Source of the DNA: Rhynchosporium graminicola
Taxonomy: Eukaryota; Ascomycota; Leotiomycetes; Helotiales; Ploettnerulaceae
Length of the DNA: 64,000 bases
Reading direction: 5' to 3'
NCBI GenBank assembly: GCA_900074885.1
Contig: FJUW01000006.1
Span: forward strand, 186,001-250,000
Shown: positions 56,107 through 64,000 of the stretch, in pieces
Layout: each line of letters begins with the position of its first letter
How positions within the stretch are numbered: position 1 is the stretch's first letter
Notes under the pieces: generated by a model
What the model saw: only the letters and a program-made list of their open reading frames with translations
What the model was told of the DNA's origin: nothing
Database searches by the model: none
Translations under genes and position numbers: made by a program

Positions 56107-57078
56107 TCTGTCAGAATGTTGAAAATTTGACTACGGCCAACATATGAGGATGCTTATGGCTGAGTTCGGAGGAGGGATGTACTGTGCCCAAGAAAGTAGT
56201 ACTGTCTACACCTGGCAATTCTGATGCTGAAGGCGCTTTGACCCTCCAAATCAGTTTCCTTTGATATTCAGCCTCGAAAGTCTGATCGTAGCCTTGCATT
56301 TGGATGGGAAGGTGGCATTGGGAAGATACCTATGAAAAACAACGCTGGGCCAAGGCAGAGCTGAATCGCATGAACATCTCTTCGACAAACAAATGTGGAT
56401 TAGTAGAGCGATGATTGACGATTGTGATCAAACCCCCAGAAAAGAGCTGTGATATCTGCCAATGTGACTATCGACGTTGCAGAAAAAAAGTGGCTGGATA
56501 GATGAGGTACTACAGTAGAGCGTACCTGTGGGAGACTTCAGCGGTGATCATGACATGGTTCCAGGACTTCACTTAAGTTTTGAAGTAGTTTCAGAACCTC
56601 ATATAACCCTTTCTTTAGGACTCTACTTGAAATTTATGGTAATGTCACGAAATTCGTATGACCCTTGTTTCCTCGCGTGATAGATAATTCACAAGGCACG
56701 AAACGACTCTAGCACTTTCCTTTATTTCATAGTAATGTCGCGCGAACTGTTATAGACCTTGACTTACCCCCGTTCTAAAGTGATCAACCGATCACAGAAC
56801 CTTTCTTAACCTTTATAATTTACCTAGCAATGTTACGAAATTCTTACAAAACTCTCAACTTGCTTACCCTAGTTCCACGCCGCGTTTATTCTTTCCTGAT
56901 TTGCTGACTGCCACCGCCTTAACCCACTTCGTCATTCCCGTTACCGTGCTTGTGCACAAGCCCAAGCACAAGTCCACAATCACGCCTGTTACAACCACAA
57001 TCTCAATAACACATCACATCACATCACATCCCATCCTATCCTTTCACAAAGCTCCCACAACCACAACAGATTGTCACC
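56107..57078. other. Intergenic, promoter of Sec14
   Basis: No gene seen. The final 150 bases are C/A-rich with CACATCACAT repeats (about 57010-57030), probably the Sec14 leader. Confidence 0.55.
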
Positions 57079-58307
57079 ATGGCCGAAGATAATGGAACCC
57101 TGAAACTTGATCCCAAGTACGATCAGTTCGACTACCCAATCGTATCTGCCAATACCCAGAGCGGTCACCCAGGCCACACAACTCCCGAGCAGGAAGCCCA
57201 AGTGTACCAATTGCGAATGAAGTTGGAAGGAGATGGCTACACAGACCGTTTGGATACCTTGACTCTCGTATGTGGGCAGGGAACGCCTGTCAAAATTCTC
57301 CCCAGACTGACAATAGTCGTAGCTCCGATTTCTGCGAGCCCGTAAATTCGATGTTGCGCTGGCTGAGAAGATGTATGTTTCCTTACACAATGCATGGAAA
57401 CAACTTATATGTACCTGGTATAGATGACAACTAATACTCGATAGGTTCGTCGACTCGGAGAGCTGGCGCAAGCAAATCGACCTCGATGATCTGACTCGGA
57501 ACTTCAAGTACGAGGAGAAGCCCAAGGTCTCCGAGTACTACCCCCAATATTACCACAAGACAGATAAGGTACGGACGAAATACTTGTAATTAACACGCCC
57601 AGGATAGGACTAACAGTGTTTAGGATGGACGACCTGTGTATATCGAGCAAATGGGCAAAATCGATCTCAACGCCATGTACAAAATCACAACGGCTGAGCG
57701 CATGTTGAACAACCTCGCTGTCGAGTACGAGAAGCTCGCCGATCCCCGTCTACCAGCCTGCTCCCGTAAAACCGGCCACCTCCTCGAAACCTGCTGCTCA
57801 GTGATGGATCTCAAGGGCGTCGGCATCACCAAAGTCCCCTCCGTCTACTCTTATGTCAAACAAGCATCCGCCATTTCTCAAAACTATTACCCCGAGCGTC
57901 TTGGTCGCCTTTATCTTATCAACGCTCCATGGGGATTCAGCGGTGTGTTCAATATCATGAAAGGCTGGTTGGATCCCGTTACTGTTGAGAAGATCCACGT
58001 GTTGGGAGGTGGTTACCAGAAGGAGCTTTTGGCACAGATCCCGGCTGAGAATTTGCCCAAGATCCTCGGCGGAAAGTGTGAATGTGCTGGTGGTTGCTCG
58101 CTCAGTGATGAGGGACCGTGGACTGATCCTCAATGGGCCAAACCACCAAAGTGGGCTCAGGCTCCTCAGGAGAAGGCTGCTGTTATTGACAATACCGCTA
58201 CGAACCCACCTACTATCCCTGATGCAGGTGTCGCTCCGCCTGCCGCTGCCGGAGTACCAGTCGCCCAACAGCCAATCCATGACCAGATCAATTCCATTCC
58301 TGCATAA
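57079..58307 (+). CDS. SEC14: Sec14 phosphatidylinositol/phosphatidylcholine transfer protein
   Basis: Four exons, 57079-57267, 57323-57372 (50 nt), 57445-57568 and 57624-58307, give 348 aa. Sec14 exchanges PI and PC, supporting PI4P production and vesicle exit from the Golgi. The N-terminal CRAL-TRIO domain covers about 30-110 ([20 protein letters not shown], restored by the first splice). The CRAL-TRIO lipid domain runs from about 122 to 300 with [49 protein letters not shown] and [14 protein letters not shown], and the [11 protein letters not shown] loop. The Pro/Ala-rich tail beyond 300 is longer than in yeast, as in filamentous fungi. Confidence 0.97.
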
Positions 58308-59977
58308 GAGTAGAGTAACATAGGCGGATCTGGAGTTAGGATGTATAGTTTGTGAGGGCGGGAGGAGTTGAACGGATGAATGATGAGCATTGATCAGTAG
58401 AGTTAAGCATGAGTGTACCTTTCAAGAGTCCCAAGACCAGGGTTCTTCTTCGAATCACTAGAACAGAACAGAATACAAAAGCAATCTTGACTGTTTCAAT
58501 TCAGTATCTCCAGTGTCTGATCTAGGAGCAAATTAGGCGAGTAAACGCGACGTGAAGCTTTCCTTTCAATCCTAACGTTGTATTTCACAGTGACATTTAG
58601 CTTACTGAGAAACATCTCCCAATGTTTCGCTCAGTAGATCGCGGGTAGCCAAGCCCACTACGGTTGGTGTTCGTTATTCCCGAACCTGGTTGTGGAAGAT
58701 GGGGAAACATATTTCGGCCGTCTAGATTTGGACCGATTCGGGGTCAAATTGTAGACTTAGAAGCTCATTCTTTTTGTATAGATGTAGCCTGGGTCTCCAA
58801 CTAATTCCAACAACCCTACTCGATCCTCGCTTTGGACAAAATCTTTGAATCCCCTGATAACCAAATCGGACTTTTGATTGTCATGGTAGGAAGAAGTTCA
58901 CCGGATCAAATTTCTGCCTCCCTGAACCAAGCACTACCTCCCAGATCATCACAATAACTGAGGGTCGATTTAGTTCCAGGCACCATCCTCCTTCTGAAAA
59001 GAAGCTGCCAAAGGACAGCTCCAAGATTTGGTTTGAATTTTAAGCAGTTGGATTCTGTAGCTTCCTGCACCAATAACTGCCACCCATCGCGTCGCACTGA
59101 ATTGTGGGAATTGCTATATCAAGATCAGGATGTTGCTTACAAACAGGTTTTTGATAAACATGAAAAAATTCAATCAAACTTCAGAAAGGCGACGGTAAGC
59201 TCGATCAAGGCAACAGTGCCACGGGCGTACTCTGCACGCTGGACGTTGAGGCTGGCATTACAGTACAGATGGGGGCCATGCAGAGAGGCATTTTTTGAGC
59301 CAGTGGCCCAAGTCAGGTGCTCAGGCTTCCTCGTAAAGTAAACATTCAGCGAAAGGGCTCCGAATAGGATATACATTGAGCGGAAGGTACGTGGGCTGGG
59401 CAATCTTGTCTCCTGCAAATCACAGTATTCAACAAGAAATGTTGGGGAAATGTGTAATCGCTCGAAGAACAGTCAGAGAACCGTTCTTCAACTCGTTTCG
59501 GGTCTGCCTTTGCCTTCACAGGAGGATGCACTTGCTGGCAGAGACGAATTTTCCTAACCATGGAGAATTAGAAGAGGGAATGCGTGTTTTAGCAGCTTCA
59601 CGGTTGTAAAACGGCTTACGCGGGCTTCATGACGTGGAAATAGTAGTCATGCGTTTGACGATTCGAATAGGTTACAAGAACTGAGTCTAGCATGACCATG
59701 AGGTAGCATAGGTCGAGTTGTAAGTAACGGGCGAGGACCCACCAAGAGAAAGTCTTTGATCTGCTGTGACAGTCACCATGACAGAAGCATAGCTGGTGGG
59801 AAAATCAAATCTTTTGGACTTTTCTCATTCCTTTCATCACATCGTAGACAGTGTCCCTACGCCATTTCGGCGAGACCTGGCCCCCTCCCCCTAGACGAAA
59901 CACCTGTATTTTCGATTGGAAAGCGACCCCCTGCCCTAACACTAATACAACCATTTTTCATATCAGATCAACCCGCC
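58308..59977. other. Intergenic 1.7 kb, no firm gene
   Basis: Convergent 3' flanks of Sec14 and threonyl-tRNA synthetase. A + strand frame at about 59033-59341 is mildly protein-like at its start but lacks any motif, and I do not call it. Confidence 0.5.
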
Positions 59978-62505
59978 TCATGAGTGGGCTTCTGGTTCAA
60001 CAGCCTTGACATCTCCAGGAAATGGGTTGTCAGATCTTCGCTCATCCCGTAGTGCCTTGAGTTTGGCGATAGCCTCCTCCAGAGGAACTGGCTTGCCTCG
60101 ATCCTGGCTCGAACTATCATCACGATTCCGAACATTGACTTCACGTCCGTTCATCTCCTGATCACCAACGACTACATTTGGGTCAGGAAGAGCACAGGTA
60201 TGGAAAATAGATAAGACTCACCAAAAATAAAGTTGTACTGGGCCAATTGTCCCGTACGAATCTTCTTTTGTAACGTGTTTCCGCTGAGATCCACATCGAT
60301 GAACATGTTTTGGCCTTTGAAGATGCCTTGAACTTCCTTGGCATAGTCCTGGTAAGCATTTCCGACTGGGATAACTAAGATCTGCCGAGGACTTAACCAG
60401 AAGGGCCATTTCCCACCGAAGTGCTCCGTCAAGATAGCTGTGAAACGTTCGATACTACCAGCGATGGCTCGGTGAATCATAACAGGTCGTGCGCAACCAG
60501 GAGTGAGTGCCTTGTAAACTCTCTCCTTCTTGCCATCTGGTCCAACAGCACCCGACTTCTTGGGATCATCCTGTTTTGCCTTCGCGGCCGCATCTCCATC
60601 GTCCTTCGGCTTAACGACCATTTCAGAAGTCATGTATTCAAGGCCGAAGTTTTGAGGAAGTTGGAAATCCAACTGAATTGTAGCGCACTGCCAGTCTCGT
60701 TTCAAGCAATCGGAAATCGTGATGTCAATCTTAGGTCCATAGAAAGCACCGTCACCCTCGTTCAGCTCCCAGGCCCCTTTGGTAAATTCATCCAAAGCGG
60801 AGCGGAGCTTGGCCTCAGCCATATCCCAGACCTCTCGCTTACCCATGAACTTCTCTGGACGTGTAGAGAGCTTCATCTTGAACGTGAACCCAAAGAGACC
60901 ATACACCTTGTGTAAGAAATCGAACAGCTGCATGATTTCTTCCTCAATCTGGTCCTCGCGACAGAAAATATGAGCATCGTCTTGCTGGAACCTTCGAACT
61001 CTCGTCAACCCCGATAACGCACCGGATGCCTCGTTACGATGAAGTACACCAAAATCAGCAACTCTCCATGGCAACTCTCGATGACTTCTCTCACGGTGAT
61101 CAAACATCAGACAGTGTCCAGGACAATTCATCGGCTTCAAAGCAAACGTGTCCTTCTCAGACATGAACGTGAACATATCATCCTTGTAGTAATCCCAATG
61201 GCCTGAGGTTTTCCACAACTCAGAATTGTACATGTTTGGAGAGATGACTTCGTTGTAGCCACGGGCCCAGTACTCCTCCCTTAGAAATGACTGTAAGGTA
61301 TTGTAGATACGGGTACCATGTGGAAGCCACATTGCGGATCCAGGAGACAATTCGTGGAAGAAGAACAGTTCTTGGTCTTTACCAATCTTCCTGTGATCTC
61401 GCTTTGCAGCTTCTTCCAAGAATTTCTTGTGCTCAGCCATTTGCTTCTTGTCTGGGAAAGAAACACCATAGATACGCTGAAGAGAGTCATTGTCCTTGTT
61501 ACCCAAGAAATAAGAAGCTGAGTTCTTCATGATCGCAAAGGTCTCGATTCTTCCGGTGTTAGGTACGTGAGGGCCACGGCAGAGATCAATGAGAGGTCCA
61601 TTTCGGTAGACTGTAGTGAATTCTCCATCCTTGATCTTGTCCTTGATAATGTGCTGCTTGTACTTGTTATACGAGAACATTTCCAGTAGATCCTCCTTCG
61701 AAAGGACCAATCGCTCAAAAGGTTGCTTTTCTTTGACAATCTGACTGACCAGGGTCTCCAGTGGCTTCCAATCAGATTGCTGAACAGAGGCTCCGTCTGG
61801 TAGGGACATCTCATAGTAAAAGCCATTATCGATTGGAGGACCAATGCAAAGGCTGCAGCCGAATCGTCTCTCTGAGGCTTCGCCAAGGATATGCGCGCTT
61901 GAATGCCAGAAGACCTTCTTGCCTTGTTCATCGTCGAAAGAAAGTAACTCCAGTTTACAGCTCTTCTCCAGCGGTCTCTCCAGATCCCACAATTGCTCAT
62001 CATCTCCATTGAGCCTGGCTACAACTGTGCGCTTGACCAAGCTGTTCGAGATGCCCTTTGCGATTTCCGCAGGTGTTGTTTCCCATGAGGTTCCCGCTTT
62101 CTGGCTTCCATCTGCCAGGGTAATAGTAATTGGTTCCCGGGATTTAGCAGCGATTTCAGCGTCGAACTTGGTCTTCAATCTTTTGAAGACTTGGAGTCGA
62201 TCGTCTAGGAATTGGGGTTCTAATCGACTCGGGTTAGCAGAGCCCGTGTTGATGCTACAACGCTATTCGGCCATAGCCTTGATTCGATATCGGGGAAGGT
62301 AACCTACGTGGCTTCAACTCGAGTGGTCCTGTACTCAAAATGTTATTTTGGCTCCAAATACATTGTTTTGGGGGCATCATGTCTTACCAGCATCTGCCCC
62401 GCCATCCCCTCCTTTCTCCTTCTTGACTTTTTGTTTCTTCTCCCCAATGGCAACACTTTTTACCCCCTCGGCGACGGCCTCAACGGCTTTTTGTGCCTTC
62501 TCCAT
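59978..62505 (-). CDS. THS1: Threonyl-tRNA synthetase
   Basis: Exons 62505-62388, 62219-60222 and 60171-59978 give 769 aa. The enzyme charges tRNA-Thr and edits mischarged Ser. The first exon encodes a Lys-rich eukaryotic N-terminal extension ([16 protein letters not shown]). The TGS domain follows at about 70-135 ([13 protein letters not shown]), then the editing domain with HSSAH (145-149) and [10 protein letters not shown]. The class II core includes [20 protein letters not shown] (zinc Cys), motif 2 [14 protein letters not shown] and motif 3 [16 protein letters not shown]. The anticodon-binding domain ([19 protein letters not shown], rebuilt by the last intron) closes the protein. Lacking a presequence, it is probably the cytosolic form. 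Confidence 0.97.
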
Positions 62506-62738
62506 AGTTGGGCTTAGAGTGTTGCGAATATACCAAGTTGACGTTGCGACTTTGCGACTTTGTTTTGTTCCAAAGTCTTGTGGTGGATCGACCTTCTGTG
62601 AGTCAAAGTTCGTGTTCCTATCGGTCCCTCACTAACCCCATCTTAGCCTAGCCGCGGCCCGCTTGAACTTTTCCGAAGAGCTTCACCAGAATTTAAAAAG
62701 TTCTAGCAAATCTCCAGTCAAGCACCATCATACGCAAA
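62506..62738. promoter_or_regulatory. Shared divergent promoter, threonyl-tRNA synthetase / GAR1
   Basis: 233 bp between divergent starts of a translation gene and a ribosome-biogenesis gene; both core promoters must overlap or abut here. Confidence 0.55.
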
Positions 62739-63627
62739 ATGTCATTCCGAGGAGCACCACGCGGTCGCGGCACGGGCGCAAATTTTGGAGGCGGAGCTGG
62801 TAGAGGAGGCGGTGGATTTGGCGGCCGTGGAGGTGCGCAATTCGAAATATTCATATCGTGAATCTGGGACTGATATTTTACAGGCGGCCGAGGAGGTTTC
62901 GGGCAAAGAGACAATGGACCACCAGACTCTGTTCTTGGTAAGCAGAGGATCTTACGTCGATCTGGGTACAGTTGCTAACATGGGAATAGAGATTGGAGAA
63001 TTCCAGCATGCATGTGAGGGGTGAGTGCTTGCGACATCACTTCTGCTGCTTGATAGTAGACAACCTACGAATATGGCAATGCTAATTCCGTATGTTCTTG
63101 TAGCGAGATGGTCTGCGAATCCACCAACACCAAAATCCCATACTTCAATGCGCCAATCTACCTGCAAAATAAGGTAAGCGAGTCCTGGTTGCAGCGAGGA
63201 ATACTTCGCTCGACACAGACTGACAGTTGTACAGACGCAGATTGGACGTGTAGAAGAAATTCTGGGCCCAATCAACCATGTCTATTTCAGTGTGAAGGTA
63301 TCCGAGGGAATCCAAGCAGCTTCATTCAAGACCGGCGACAAATTCTATATCGGCGGCGACAAGCTTCTCCCATTAGAGAAGTTCCTCCCAAAACCCAAGC
63401 CACCCCCCGGAACTGCAAAGCCTAAGCGAGCGGGAGGTGCCAGAGGACGAGGCGCACCTATGCGAGGCGGTCGTGGAGGAGCGAGAGGAGCTCCAAGAGG
63501 CCGTGGTGGATTCAGTGCTGGAGGACGAGGTGGGGGCCGCGGCGGATTTTCGAGAGGAGGTTCGGGAGGCTTCACACCTAGAGGTCGGGGCGGTGCCAGC
63601 CGTGGATTCTCTCGTGGACGTGGTTAG
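62739..63627 (+). CDS. GAR1: H/ACA snoRNP protein Gar1
   Basis: Five exons, 62739-62832, 62884-62937, 62990-63020 (31 nt), 63104-63173 and 63235-63627, give 213 aa. Gar1 is a core protein of nucleolar H/ACA particles, which pseudouridylate rRNA. RG-rich tails lie at both ends ([20 protein letters not shown] at the start; the C-terminus from about 148 is almost entirely Arg/Gly). The conserved centre is [49 protein letters not shown] and [20 protein letters not shown]. Each intron lies where the joined sequence recovers the family motif. Many frames across the RG tails are composition shadows. Confidence 0.97.
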
Positions 63628-64000
63628 ACATTTGGCCTCCTTTACTTCTGTGAATAACTCGGCGTTACCGGTTGATAAAGAGGTGTACTTACAAAGGCTG
63701 CTTTTGGGGATAGCAAAAAATTTATCGTTCTCTGGATTCCCCGTCTTCCCCCAATGGTTTTCTCGAACTGCTTGCGTAAAAGAGCTCGCCTGCCTGCTTG
63801 AGATCATTACGCGTTGCATGTATGCTACTGTAATGCTACTTCAATCACCAGTCATCAGCAGAACCTTAACAGATTAGTTTCCCACAAATAGTAATACGTT
63901 GGCTATCCGCTGAACGAGAACTGCCTAGCATCCCATCAAATTGGTATGTAGGTGCATCAAATGACGATTCAATAATGAGAGGATCTAAACTCTTCTAGTA
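63628..64000. other. 3' flank of GAR1 to window end
   Basis: No gene recognised before the end of the window. Confidence 0.55.

Noticed and set aside
59033..59341. 102-codon + strand frame between Sec14 and threonyl-tRNA synthetase
   Set aside because: Only its first half looks protein-like; no motif, start context or splice partner.
1..64000. tRNA, rRNA or intact transposon
   Set aside because: I looked for conserved tRNA B-box-like stretches, rRNA cores and transposase or reverse transcriptase motifs by eye and saw none; a tRNAscan or repeat search would be the decisive test.

Overview
This window is nuclear DNA from a filamentous ascomycete (Pezizomycotina). Evidence for this: protein-coding genes on both strands with many short introns (mostly 45-70 nt, GT...AG), fungal-specific families (a hydrophobin, a Bsd2/Ndfip-type adaptor, Hpc2, Rba50/RPAP1, the fungal NUO-21.3 complex I subunit), pyrimidine-rich leaders, and no operons. 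The look of the proteins suggests Leotiomycetes, but that is an impression and not something I could test. I read 26 genes with good to moderate support and reconstructed their exons by hand; the joined frames are open through every intron I propose. No rRNA, tRNA, CRISPR array or intact transposon was recognised.

Layout. 0.2-4.2 kb: Mediator subunit MED9, tubulin cofactor C, and the complex I membrane subunit NUO-21.3/NDUFA11. 4.2-6.4 kb: no clear gene. 6.4-10.5 kb: a large Ubp2-type deubiquitinase. 11.6-17.2 kb: RPAP1/Rba50 and the HIR-complex subunit Hpc2, divergent, separated by 2.2 kb of simple repeats that contain a 91-base run of N. 18.1-23.6 kb: the citrate carrier Ctp1, a UQCC2/Cbp6-like complex III assembly factor, the Rsp5 adaptor Bsd2/Ndfip, and protein-isoaspartate methyltransferase. 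25.2-25.8 kb: a small secreted protein. 25.8-33.3 kb: about 7.5 kb without a recognisable gene, rich in short tandem repeats, lying upstream of a Gln-rich nuclear-looking protein (33.3-34.6 kb). 36.7-40.6 kb: two complex I genes in head-to-head arrangement (NDUFS8 and mitochondrial acyl carrier protein), then Vps74/GOLPH3. 41.1-47.2 kb: the ribosome-biogenesis protein SURF6/Rrp14, a conserved disordered protein of unknown role, and a hydrophobin. 48.0-56.1 kb: Rad54, a small membrane protein, an SLC25 carrier, a ferric reductase-like oxidoreductase and prefoldin subunit 3. 57.1-63.6 kb: Sec14, threonyl-tRNA synthetase and the snoRNP protein Gar1.

Most of this is housekeeping content. Themes that recur are mitochondrial respiration (three complex I proteins, a complex III assembly factor, the citrate carrier), the Rsp5 ubiquitin system (Ubp2 and Bsd2), and chromatin or transcription (MED9, RPAP1, Hpc2, Rad54). 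Several gene pairs share short divergent promoters. I did not find a convincing new system. The most worthwhile leads are the gene-free, repeat-rich 7.5 kb in front of the Gln-rich protein, the two conserved proteins of unknown role, the shared complex I promoter, and a set of very small exons that automatic annotation is likely to miss.
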